Source: Apostichopus japonicus
Taxonomy: Eukaryota > Echinodermata > Holothuroidea > Aspidochirotida > Stichopodidae
DNA length: 64,000 bases
Assembly (NCBI RefSeq): GCF_037975245.1
Contig: NC_092579.1
Coordinates: forward strand, 13,128,678 to 13,192,677
Direction: 5' to 3'
The translations under genes were made by a program, and so were the position numbers. Position 1 is the stretch's first letter. Every line of letters starts with the position of its first letter. This document shows positions 1 to 10,256 of the stretch, piece after piece. Below the pieces are notes generated by a model, which was given only the letters and a program-made list of their open reading frames with translations, was not told the origin of the DNA and searched no databases.

Positions 1-97
1 AGGGGACACCCCCTCACCTTAGACCCCTCCCCCAGGCCGGCCATCAGTCTTCAGCCCCCCCCCCCCCCCCACTCAAAAGTACCTTCCTACGCCACTG
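1..97 (-). mobile_element. hAT-like non-autonomous element, one end only
   Basis: Reverse complement of the first ~100 bases of the elements at 6057 and 25138. It shows the shared GGCCGGCC segment, a poly-C tract, and the terminal CTTCCTACGCCACTG ending at 97. The rest lies beyond the window edge, so the target duplication cannot be checked; the flank after the terminus is CTACTATA. Confidence 0.75.
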
Positions 98-770
98 CTA
101 CTATATATCCCATATTTTGCTGTGCCCACTTATTGTTCCTATCTAGGCCCTGTGTCTTTCCCTTCCTCTCATTCTGCCTTTCCTTTTTCGACAAAGTGTG
201 TTAATCTCCATCCGATAGAGATGGTACCCGGCTTGCACGTTGTATTATAAAACTACTGTTGAACTCCATGAACTTGTATTTTCAATGTGGGGAAGTTTGT
301 TTCGTTACGAACCGAGGATGTGGTCTTCTTCAAAGTCCCTTTCAATACGCAAGAATCTGACAATAGAACAGATGACGTTAAACTTCGTGGCTGATGCAAT
401 ACCTAAATGCGATGTACAAAGAGCCGAATTATTCATTTTGTTAATGTTTCTCCGCGTAAAAACAAAGTTATACTTCTCCAAGATGTGGCACCAATAGAAA
501 TAATTTCGGTTCATTTCCCCCCTAGCAACAAAGAGTATCATAACATTTTTTAGAAGGTTCCCGTTCAGATTTTATGAAAGAAATTTCATCGCGAGAGAAA
601 CAGATGGGTTCGTTGTGAAAGAATAATCCGCCGGTGATCACTACCTCAGTCGCGCGAAAAGTGCATACGTACGTGTGTTTATGTACATAACACACAGTAT
701 AAACATAGATTGTACGTACAATTATACATATATTGTACTATCGCAAACTTTCAACATTGCCTTTTACATA
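98..770. other. unassigned region upstream of ATF4
   Basis: No convincing gene. Short open frames on both strands (about 85 and 78 codons between 240 and 541) overlap each other and resemble no family I know. The last ~150 bases are likely ATF4 promoter or leader, but I see no clear TATA box or other decisive core element. Confidence 0.4.
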
Positions 771-773
771 ATC

Positions 774-845
774 ATGCTGAAAAGAAGAGAAACTCACCGC
801 ACCGAAGGAAAACCTGATTTAACGCTAATCATGGCGCTTTTATAG
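774..845 (+). promoter_or_regulatory. ATF4 uORF1 (4 codons, or 23 codons from an upstream in-frame ATG)
   Basis: ATG at 831 opens a four-codon frame (M-A-L-L) that stops with TAG at 843-845, 61 bases before the uORF2 start. An earlier ATG at 774 is in the same frame and would extend it to 23 codons if transcription starts upstream of 774. A very short uORF1 ahead of an overlapping uORF2 is the known vertebrate ATF4 leader arrangement (uORF1 of three codons), where it lets ribosomes resume scanning. The match is positional and structural. The transcription start is not known. Confidence 0.6.
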
Positions 846-906
846 CAAAACGGCAACCCAACTCTGTGCAATTCCAACGCGGATTGTGCCCGGCAACATA
901 TTAACC

Positions 907-2207
907 ATGGCGTAAGTTTTTTGGGGGAATAATTTTATCCTAAACTTCATTGAGGAAGTGAGGTTGTTAGCGTATGACTAACTACGCAATACGCCTAATG
1001 TTAAATATTAGTTCGTTAGGCTATTTAGGTCACGGTTTTCAAACATATGTTCGAAATTGAATTACAATTTACTAATAAATAGTTGGATTGTTTGACAAAA
1101 TTACTCATTTTATTAATCACAAGTTATTTCTCCCTTTGTAACGAATGTGAACGAGTGTTTGGTCTAGGCATATTCGAAAAAATAAATCCCTGATTTTCTC
1201 AAGTTTTGGGAAGTGTGATCTGTTATGGAACTTTGATGGATACACGTACGTAATGTTCAACAGCATATTGTATTGGGCACGACATGGCATACAAAACCTA
1301 GGAATTAATGAATAAGGGTAAAGCTGGGACATGTCATGAGTGGTACAACAGTTCTAGACTTAGGCCTAGGCCTAGTTTCATCAAAATTAGTGCATCCAGG
1401 ATAGTAAAACAATTCACACAATGTTAAAATTGCATCACAAATGCAATAATATAGCCTAGGCATCAGCACCTTGGAAAAATGTAATCTATCCTATAGTCTA
1501 GAAAACAGAAGATTCCTGCAAAAAATCATGCATAGATGGACATCAAATGCCCTTCAAAACTTCATAAGTTTGACACTCTTTATGAAATGATACCCATGTC
1601 ATGTGAATGCAAATGAATACCCTCCTATTGAATAACTATGTCACAAGCCTCACCACATCAGCAGGTACATACTTTATGATTTGTATGCAAATAATTGAGA
1701 AGTGAAACTCCTGGAGTTGCAGGTACTTGGCTCCAAAATGTGCAAACCTAGTTACTGTCATGATTACCATACCAATGTATGTTTTGCTCATAGCCATGTT
1801 TGTACCAACATGCTAAGTAGGGAAGCATATGTTTGTCCTGTGCAAGCTGATGGATGTTCTGTGCTGGCTTTTCAGTTGTTGCACCACATTCTTACCAAGA
1901 GTTAGCCATGGATGTTAGTTGAAACTATGATGGTTATTGGTCTATTGAGTTGCATTTTGCAAAACATGTTTTCAAATATAAACTTACAGTATGTTAAAAT
2001 GTTACTCCTTTCTATTCCTTCAGGACCTACAAATCCCAATACACTCGGCTTGCCTTAGCAGCATATGATTTCGTGGAACCATCATCAAAACCAGTTGATT
2101 TATTTGAAGAGTCTTTAGATGAGTTACAACAGCAACATGATGACTTCAATGGAGACCATCACATTTCCGTCGTCCCTCGTAGGGGACGACCTCTCAATTT
2201 GGTCTAA
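907..2207 (+). promoter_or_regulatory. ATF4 uORF2 (62 codons, spliced, overlaps the ATF4 start out of frame)
   Basis: The start ATG at 907 has strong context (ACCATGG). Two bases after it comes a perfect GTAAGT donor at 912. The exon resumes at 2024 after a CAG acceptor. Joining 907-911 to 2024-2207 gives an uninterrupted 62-codon frame ending TAA at 2205-2207. It is in a different frame from ATF4 and overlaps the first 89 bases of the ATF4 coding region (ATG at 2119). Vertebrate ATF4 uORF2 is 59 codons and overlaps by 83 bases, so the geometry is almost the same. Role by established knowledge of ATF4: when eIF2-GTP is plentiful, ribosomes translate uORF2 and miss ATF4; under eIF2alpha phosphorylation they scan past it. 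Confidence 0.8.
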
Positions 2208-3583
2208 TGACCTCCTCCCTAAGAATGAATTCCAGGATGGAGCCTCCCTGGATACTACCATCCAGCTTATGGATGCCCTGGTCGCCTGCAAGCAGGACCA
2301 AAAATCCTCATATCTCACTGCAGGTTTGTGTTTAAGTTTGAAGTTATATTCTTGTTGACAATCACAGGAACCACCCTATGGGTCCTTTCCTGACATTTGT
2401 ATCTACCTAGATAGGCTTCTTTCTTTTAAGTAAACTTGGCAGAAGAAAAGATGACATAATTGGGGGGGGGGGGGTGAGTGAGGGGGATATGAAAGTGTTG
2501 TCTATATTGGTTTTTCACAAAAGGTTGTGGACTAAGTTCTGTGTTTGGGGCTTAGTGTGTCACTTTGTGTCTACTTCACATCCTGTATTAAATTATTTGA
2601 CAAATTTGGCAGGTGTTGTGGGGTAGGGGAGAGTGGCTCTGGCTTATGTGGGATTGAAATTTGATGGGTACCTTTGGAACAGTTATTTCAATCTCAGCAT
2701 TGTGATTCAACAGAGTTGCATAATGGTCCGAATTTAATAAGATAACAATATTCTGGTTTTGTTTGTGTCTTCAGGTGATCAGAATGACCCACTCCCTGAC
2801 TGGATGTCAGAGAAAGTAGATGTCAGTAATTGGCTGGATGTTTTCGCAGGTAATTCTGCAAACCAAATGAATGAACTTGAAATGGACAGAATGTCACCTG
2901 CCAATGAACTTCTAAATACCTTTGAGGCGGATGAATCCAACATGTCAGATTTCTTCCTCCCGAAGACTTGCCTCGACGAAGAGCCATTCATGGCGTCTTC
3001 TCCGGGAAGTTCTATCGGAAGTGGGGGTTCTGGAGTTAACAGCAGTGTCTCCACCATGCCATCCAGCCCATATTCCATGGGAAGTGAGACCTCGGAAGGC
3101 GATTCCCTTCGGGAAACGGATCTCGGTACAGAAGACCCTGTAAGTCTGGAGTTACTCCTCAACACTTGCAAAGACGCCGACGTTTTCTTGCAACTCGCAG
3201 ACGTGCTTCCCATGGATCTGCCCTTGCCAGCAGAAGGAGACCTCAAAATGTTAGAGGAGACTGCAAACCAGATGCAGAGTGACCTTCAAAGAAAAGAAAA
3301 ATCAGCGTCGAAAGTCGGCAGAGGCAAGTCCAAGTCGAAAGGGGTAACGAAGGAGAGGAGAGAGAGGAAGAAAGGCCAAAACAAGGAAGCAGCGACAAGG
3401 TACAGGCAGAAGAAGAAGAAGGAAAGTGATTGTCTGTCCTCTGAGATGGAAGTCCTAGAGAAGGCCAATGGGGAACTTAAAGGCAAAGTCAGCTCCCTTG
3501 AACAAGAAATTCACTATCTGAAGGACCTCTTACAAGAGATCTGTAAGGTCAAAGGTCAAATTCAAATCCTCCAGTCACCGTAA
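2119..3583 (+). CDS. ATF4: Cyclic AMP-dependent transcription factor ATF4 (bZIP)
   Basis: Spliced coding exons are 2119-2323 and 2775-3583, with intron 2324-2774 (GT-AG, phase 1), giving 337 aa; human ATF4 is 351. A 5' leader exon ends at 911 and the leader continues from 2024. The N-terminus has an M-x-x-I-T-F-x-S-S-x-L-V-G-D-D-L run like the vertebrate start. Exon 3 opens with D-W-M-S-E-K-V-D, matching the vertebrate D-W-M-L-E-K-M-D segment. The middle is acidic and Ser-rich. The C-terminus is a bZIP: basic region with NKEAATRYRQKKKK, then a leucine zipper ending YLKDLLQEICKVK. The first ATG has weak context (T at -3); in-frame ATGs follow at codons 7, 8 and 11. I do not see the DSGxxS degron. 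Role: DNA-binding dimer that activates amino-acid, redox and stress genes in the nucleus. Transcribed toward GTPBP1 (tail to tail). Confidence 0.93.
2462..2473 (+). repeat. poly-G tract in ATF4 intron 2
   Basis: An uninterrupted run of about 12 G, followed by GTGAGTGAGGGGG. Similar G or C runs recur through the window (about 8290, 16426, 38436, 45755), often inside transposon copies. Confidence 0.8.
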
Positions 3584-4013
3584 CTTTTTGTGATCATCGT
3601 AAAGTTATAGTTATAACAGAAGACACTGTGCCCCCATCACTCCATCCGAAGGGGGGGAGGAGGGATTTGGGTTTGTCACTCTGCAGCAGAAAAGGCTGTT
3701 TGTGGAGATGAGATCTTGTTCGAGTTGGAAGTATGTGTTTTCACTGAATATTGTGAAAATCCATGCAATGACTTTTGATGATTAGTGTTATTGTAGTGCA
3801 TGGATTTAGCCGGCCTTGTCGGTTGACATGTAGAGGATTGTCAAGAAGAAGAAGAGCTAATTCATAAAATCGCTGTACTTAAGCAAGATGTCAAGTTATA
3901 TAGGTAAAGGGACATTGATAGTTCAATCAGTATTGTACATTTCAGGTAGATGGATTTGGAAGGAAGTAGACCATTTCTGTGTACTTTTAAGGTTTAAAGA
4001 ATTTTTTTTTTTA

Positions 4014-4019
4014 AATAAA
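4014..4019 (+). terminator. likely ATF4 polyadenylation signal
   Basis: Canonical AATAAA after a T-rich stretch, 431 bases beyond the ATF4 stop codon. It is the first such hexamer in the 3' region. Confidence 0.55.
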
Positions 4020-4926
4020 ACATTCAAGGATCAACCTGAATTGATGGAGTCATAAATTAGCATTTATGTAACCATCCTAGATGCAGTTAATGATACTGTA
4101 AAGCATCCAGCCACTTAGTGAGAATAAGAGTATATAATACCTAACAAAAAGCCAAATTTTGTCTGGAAACTTTAGTTTCCAGGGAGGCTCCACTTTGAAA
4201 AGTCATTGTTAATCGAGTTTTGCAGCAAGTTTCACTATGTGAACTAGTAAGTAATCTTTAAAAAAATTGAGAGAAAAAAAATGGTCAGCATAAAATGTAG
4301 CTAATTAGGAATCAAAATGGAAACAGTTGACTTCAAATGATGCTAAACCATCCAAACCAAGTTTGAATATTAATATCATTCCTAAGGCAATGTTCAAGAA
4401 TTATATTGATGTTGAATTATTATTTTTCATACCACACTATCCATATACAAACAAGAGTTTTTCAGTCATCTTCAGTTGTAATAACAGCAGTAGTTAACAG
4501 CTATTCCACTGAAATGCCTCAATTAACATCTTTTGTTGGACAGTTCACATCAACCTCATCTACCATCATTTCCTAAAATGTTGTGTCAAGTGTAGTGAAA
4601 ATTGCCTTACTAGTTGTTATTCTTGTTGATTTTTCTTGGATATCTTTCTAAGCATACATAACCAAGTAATTTTGAAAGTTGTGTAGCATTGCACTCCAAA
4701 AGTTTGAGATCATTCTGTAAATACATTTTCTTTTTCGTTTTGATGTTTAGATATATGGTGTTGGTAGAGATAGAATTCCTCGCAAAATGTTTGTCTGTTT
4801 CTGTTAGGGCAAATTTTTACGTTTCAAAAAAGGGTGAATCTGCATGGTATAGCTTGTATCAATATTGGGTGCAGGGTGCCCCTCTTGGAAATGAGTTTTC
4901 TCTTTCTTAGTGCAAGGAATGAATGT

Positions 4927-5228
4927 CACACAAAGAAACAATACACACACAGAAACAATACACACAAAGAAACAATACACACAAAGAAACAATACACACA
5001 AAGAAACAATACACACAAAGAAACAATACACACAGAGAAACAATACACACAGAGAAACAATACACACAGAGAAACAATACACACAGAGAAACAATACACA
5101 CAGAAATAATACACACAAAGAAACAATACACACAAAGAAACAATACACACAAAGAAACAATACACACAGAGAAACAATACACACAGAAATAATACACACA
5201 AAGAAACAATACACACAAAGAAATAATA
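4927..5228. repeat. 17-bp minisatellite, 18 units
   Basis: Unit CACACAAAGAAACAATA, with a variant carrying CACAGAG, repeated in tandem. By length the array fits 16 units of 17 bp and two 15-bp units (CACAGAAATAATA type). No frame of the unit contains a stop, and 17 is not a multiple of three, so long open frames appear on both strands; these are not genes. Confidence 0.95.
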
Positions 5229-5463
5229 CAATGAAGTAACAAAATCAATACATTACAACAACAAAAACTTCAAACAAAACAGCAAGTTTATTGATAAAGA
5301 TTTCGTAGAAATATCGGTTCTTAAAATCAATTTATTTATCTTCTGAAGAAATGGGGGCAAATGTTCATGGGTTAACACATTTATAATATTTTGCGACTCT
5401 TTAAGTATTTCTGTATATGATTTTTCCTTCAGTTGTTCCAGAGCTTTTGTGATATTAAATAAA

Positions 5464-6048
5464 AGTAGTGTAGTGTAATTTTGTATCTTCTTTTGTTTGC
5501 TTTATACATATAATTGTTGTCTAAGAATTTTGTCGTCTCCTATTTAGAAATTAGTCCACTTAGTCCTGTCATCCAATGTGGTGGTGCCACAGCTTGTCCC
5601 TTTGATCGGTTTGGGGATAGGAAATAGATCCAAACAGATGTTAAAGATAAAATAAAAGATAAATAATAAAGATTAAAAACAGCGCCGGATTTGATTGGAC
5701 ATCATACTGGCCCATACAATATGTGTTATATAATAAGCCACTAGCCAGACATTTTATCTTAACCTGTGACAACACAAATTAAACCTAAGTAACCTGGTGG
5801 GAAGTTGCATGAAGTTTCTCCATAGTGTTTTGGAGAAAACAGTAGTTGAAGTTGACAGGGCATTTAGTCTAGGAGTGAACTTGAAGCAAACAGGTGTGAT
5901 GTCATGGATGCACACTGGCAAATATATTTCATGTAAGTTGTACACGGCATACTAACTTGGAAGCAGAGAACCCCCCCCAACCTTTTTCTTAATGAGCGTA
6001 CCCGGATGCTATTTTGCCAGCGGTATGGTGCATACCATTATCACAAAG
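5464..6048. other. unassigned intergenic DNA
   Basis: AT-rich with no recognisable gene or repeat. A short open frame on the minus strand (5754-5945) has no recognisable features. Confidence 0.4.
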
Positions 6049-6056
6049 TACACAAC

Positions 6057-6421
6057 CAGTGGCGTAGGAAGGTACTTTTGAGTGGGGGGGCTGAAGACTG
6101 ATGGCCGGCCTGGGGGAGGGGTCTAAGGGGAGGGGGTGTCCCCCTCCCCTTTGGAATTTTTTTGCATTTCCAGGTGGCCTCAGATGCAATTTGGTGCAAT
6201 ATAGCACACTTCAACACCCACTCCATTTTGTAAAGAATTTTGCATTTTCACCTGGCCTTAGATGCAATTTGGTGCTTCAAATGAGATTTTTTTCTCATTT
6301 GGAAATGAAAAAGGGGTTTTCTGACTTGCGGAGCGGGGGGGCGGAACGATACTTCCGCCCCCCCCATATTTTTCACTGGGGGGCTGGCGCCCCCCCAGCC
6401 CCCCCGGTCCCTACGCCCTTG
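6057..6421 (+). mobile_element. hAT-like non-autonomous element (MITE) with 8-bp TSD
   Basis: Starts CAGTGGCGTAGGAAGG and ends CCCTACGCCCTTG, imperfect terminal inverted repeats. It is flanked by a perfect 8-bp duplication TACACAAC at 6049-6056 and 6422-6429. CAG-type termini with 8-bp duplications are the signature of the hAT superfamily. No transposase is encoded. The interior has a GGCCGGCC box, G/C runs, and two diverged copies of a TTAGATGCAATTTGGTGC-like segment. Confidence 0.88.
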
Positions 6422-6429
6422 TACACAAC

Positions 6430-9147
6430 GACTATTTGCTTGATAATCTTAACATTATCTTGAACAGGTGTGAGGGGAACTTCCCCAATATATCCCTAAC
6501 TGTTGATACTTCCCAGAACTCCCGCAATTTGGTATAGACTACGGAATGCTAATGCAAACAAATGTTTTTCGTCGAGTATATTTTATCTAATATACTTAAT
6601 AGTAACAAAATAGGGTAAGGTGTGTTGAGTAGATCCAGACTTCATAGGATAGGGCGGGTGGCAGTTATACCTAACCCCCCCCCCCTTTTTCAACCCCCAC
6701 AAAAAAATGACACAACGTTGCGTGTAGAACTAATTATAGATCTAGTTAATAGCCTGATAATGCCTCTGAATGTACCATTTCCCTGCTAAAATATCTATTT
6801 CCAGGTAGGACCCCCCCAAAAAAAAAAAATCCCTACATGGGAGCCACATTTAACAGCCATAGGGCCACACCCCTTCATTCTTAAATCCTGGATCCTACCT
6901 GAGGAGGGGGTGTGGCCCTGGGGCTACTGAAACCGACTCCCGTGTAGGGGTCTGGGCCGGGGTCTTCTCCCATAAAAGTATCACAAATTTACACGTCAAA
7001 TGGTACATTCTGAGGCGACTAAAAGACTTTAAATTAGGTCAAAACAAAAAGCCTACACGCATGGTTATTCTCTTTGGTGTGTGTAGTTGTTAATTTCTCA
7101 ACAGTTAAAAGTGATATAGAAATACACATTGAACTGGTAGCAGTGCTTTTGAACGGTCAACACGTACATTATATCAAAATTAATTCCATGCGTAATCTAT
7201 ACAGGAGAGGTCATGCAGTCGTTCATGCGGAGGGGATCTTAAGTTAGGATGGCGAGGGAGTGGGAAACGCATAGAGAAGTTTTCAACTATAGATGCTTTC
7301 TCATACCGACAGGGTAATAACATTTGAATTTCATATCCAGTGTTATATACTTTGCAAGAACCAGAGTGACCATGAATCAGCCTGATAATCAAACATTCAT
7401 CTGTTCTCTCGGCTGCAAACGTGTTTTATTAGGAATTGTATCACTTGAGTGTGATGATCCATGCTTTTTTTGCCGGTGCAGTACGGTCTTTATAGTGGGT
7501 GAACAAAGAGAGTTTCAAAGCCACTTACATCGCACATAGCCATATGTTACATCCGTATAGTTTTATATGATGTCGTATAGAATTACTCTACTGAAGCCTA
7601 TAACAGTTATATGATCCCAGATGCGAGAATGTTTGTCTTGTTACAATATTTCCCGAATAAGTTAATATCTCTTGCTCGTATAATGACACATGTGATTTTG
7701 TGAAGTTATTTCAATCTTCAAGTATATAAATAAGGGAAGCTTTAGCCGGAAATTACGGTGCAAATATATGTTGATGACATTTCAGATGTATTTTATGTCA
7801 TCATGACAAGTAACATTTGGGTAATTATTATTCAAGCAGAAGGAAATGTCACCTTCGTTACCATGGCGACACAATCTTTTATTCTTAAAACACATTTTGC
7901 TATGATGGCCTGCAGCAGACAATTCAGGTTTCAATAACAAATCTTTCGACTCCATATCTGATTGCGACCTATATAAGCTTCAATCCAACTTGTATCTCGC
8001 TTATATCAATTTAGTTTCAAATCTGAATCAAAGACGTCCATTTCTGTACAGGAGACTGTTACTTCGAAATATGGAAGCAAAATATACCGCAGGCGATAAC
8101 ATTGAGCTGAAAATTAATATATTCCAAGGGTATAGCCTAACATATATAAACATTATACATGCAAACCTGCGAGGCATAAGTATTGTGTTCTGTGCGACTG
8201 TTATGGTCCTACTGCAGTTTCGTGCTCTGATACGTCACACAATTATACAAATCCGCCAAACTGCTACAGGAAACCGAAGTCAAATATTAGGGGGGGGGGG
8301 GGGACATGTGGAAGGTTCTTGTTTGTGTGTTGTCAACATAGATTGCTAACTTTTGTCGTTCTTATGTTGAAGACAATGTTATACCATTATCTGTCTTTGA
8401 GCCAGTTAATGGCCTCGGACGTCTTTGCCATAAAACTGACTACTTTTATGTCTTTCTCATTATAAAGAAATGAAAACCAAACAAACACCGCAACAGCCAA
8501 GGCGTATATTATATACGGAAATGCTCAATAAATTCGACATCATTAGAAGGGAATCTATGTCTTTTTTTACCGATAGCAATTGGTCTCTTTCACCATACTT
8601 TGGTTGCTTATAGTTTGTGCATAAATTGTATGAACCCACCCGGCCGACGCCTAGCATTGTTGGAATAGGCTATACCCTTATGTCGGCATATATGGTCTCG
8701 TCAGTTACATGAAGATCAAACCATTTGATGTAACATAATGTAGCAAATTGCATCCATCTTCTCACTCTTGGATAATGATTTTCACATTATAAATACAAAC
8801 TAACACTCGGCGGTGATGTGGCCCTCGCTACTGCTTTCAACTGTGTACATCATTTTGTATTTATCATTTGAAATAATTAGCATCTTTACAACAGCTCATG
8901 CTTCCGCGGTGGAGACTTTACACAAAAAAAGCCGTCTGTATTACAGCCCCCCCCCCTCACCCCCAACCAGGACTACCCAGCCAGTTAGCATGCATGCTAA
9001 ATTTTGTATCTCAAAAATGGTTTTAAATACCGTTATTTAAGTTTAAAAATTCAGTACCCTGGTATGAATGTGATAAACCTCAATTTGGAGAGATAACGAT
9101 ATTGCGATGAATCAATAATGTCTGTGAGTCTGATAACTGAACCGTAG
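6430..9147. other. unassigned intergenic DNA
   Basis: No supported gene. Contains poly-C/poly-A tracts near 6670-6840, a perfect X-box palindrome at 7857-7870, and a poly-G tract near 8290. An open frame of 119 codons at 7990-8349 runs through the poly-G tract and has no recognisable domain. Confidence 0.4.
7857..7870. promoter_or_regulatory. X-box (RFX-type) palindrome
   Basis: GTTACCATGGCGAC fits the RYYNYY-N-RRNRAC rule with strong half-sites. It is 120 bases upstream of an open frame that I could not assign, so function is unproven. Confidence 0.3.
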
Positions 9148-9390
9148 ATGTATGTATGCATATGTGATCTTCCCGCAAGCAGGAACTCGCGAAAGAAGCC
9201 ATGGAGGCTTGTAGACTCGCAAGCTGACCGAAGCCAATCTCTCGGCACACATCCATTTAACGTCCATGTCGGGAAGTTGTTATTGAACAACACCCTTGCC
9301 AGACGACACACATTGCTGTCGGCGGGGAATCGAACCGGGGATCTCATGACTGGGAGACGCCGGCGTTAACCACTAGGCTATACACTCCGC
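9148..9390 (-). mobile_element. tRNA-derived SINE, minus orientation
   Basis: Reverse complement of the SINE at 15887-16137 over its whole length. Read on the minus strand it begins GCGGAGTGTATAGCCTAGTG (A box), then has GGTTCGATTCC (B box), a ~160-base tRNA-unrelated body and a short CATA-type tail. The A and B boxes are RNA polymerase III promoter elements from a tRNA ancestor. It encodes no protein; open frames here are fortuitous. Confidence 0.88.
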
Positions 9391-10256
9391 TAGATTGATA
9401 GATGGTGACCTTACATGAACTCTCTGATCGATCTTATCATGACGTCACAAAGCCGATGACCTACATTGTGATTTGAGTATATAATTTTGCTATGGCTATA
9501 TATGCACAATAAAGTAGACTATACATGGATGCTATTATATATATACAGTGACCGTGTATAAACATATATTTGGTTCACAACAAAGAATTGATATTAGATT
9601 TGGCATGCTGTGACTCAGTATAATGTCACGTGATACATATTCTCGTTTCTATGAGGCAAGAAGTTTCGGCTGTAATCATACTATGAACAAACCAGATCAT
9701 CAAACGTTGTTTTTCTTTAACAGTAAGATGTATAATTGACCAGCTCATGATTACTATCATAAATTTAACTTAAAAAAGAACTTAATGTAAACTTTAACCA
9801 GGACGGATGAACTTCATAATGTGTTCCGGTCTTACGTCACATTTATGGCAGGAAGAGATTATAGTAATTTAATGAAAGTGTCAGAACAGTGCATGAGACA
9901 ATTATAACTTAAATCGTTTGACTTTCGACATCCATACCACCCCCTCCCCCCCCCCCAACTCCCGCCATCATACCATAACCCAAAAGATGAGCTTAGAACA
10001 ATACCGTGTCCCTACAAATATAACAGCACCCTCTCCCACCTCCCGTAAACGTAAGTAACCGTAAGCAAATGAATATTTTATTTAAAAGCTGGCTCTATGC
10101 TCCTTCAGTTGCCAACCGTCTGAGTCTTAGGACCACATAATCATCACATCCCTATGGCAACGTGCACGTCACTATCCCACTCATGGAAATGATGTCATGA
10201 CAGAGAAATTGTAGAGCTAACGGCTTCGTCTATTCCAACACTTTTTCTAACGTACA
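9391..10256. other. intergenic DNA downstream of the LRAT-like gene
   Basis: No gene seen. It contains a perfect CRE palindrome (TGACGTCA, 9440-9447), a C-rich tract near 9940 and several CRE-like variants (for example near 10195). Confidence 0.45.
9440..9447. promoter_or_regulatory. CRE palindrome
   Basis: Perfect TGACGTCA, the full CREB/ATF site. It is one of three within 1.4 kb around the LRAT-like gene. Whether it is bound is unknown. Confidence 0.3.

Larger units (their letters stand above)
3584..5463 (+). other. ATF4: ATF4 3'UTR and downstream region
   Basis: Non-coding after the TAA at 3581. AATAAA at 4014-4019 gives a likely ~450-base 3'UTR. A second AATAAA at 5458-5463, beyond the 17-bp minisatellite, could serve a longer form. 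Apart from the minisatellite I see no gene here. Confidence 0.55.

Noticed and set aside
4804-5248. Long open frames on both strands with repeated Phe-Cys-Val or Thr-Gln-Lys peptides
   Set aside because: They are the 17-bp minisatellite read in several frames; no domain, no start context, and the open frames exist only because the unit lacks stops.
7990-8349. 119-codon plus-strand open frame
   Set aside because: It runs through a poly-G tract (poly-Gly), has no domain I can recognise and no splice or promoter support.
9051-9369. Open frames on both strands with similar frames at 15908-16213
   Set aside because: Both pairs are the same tRNA-derived SINE read through; the similarity is of the repeat and not of a gene.
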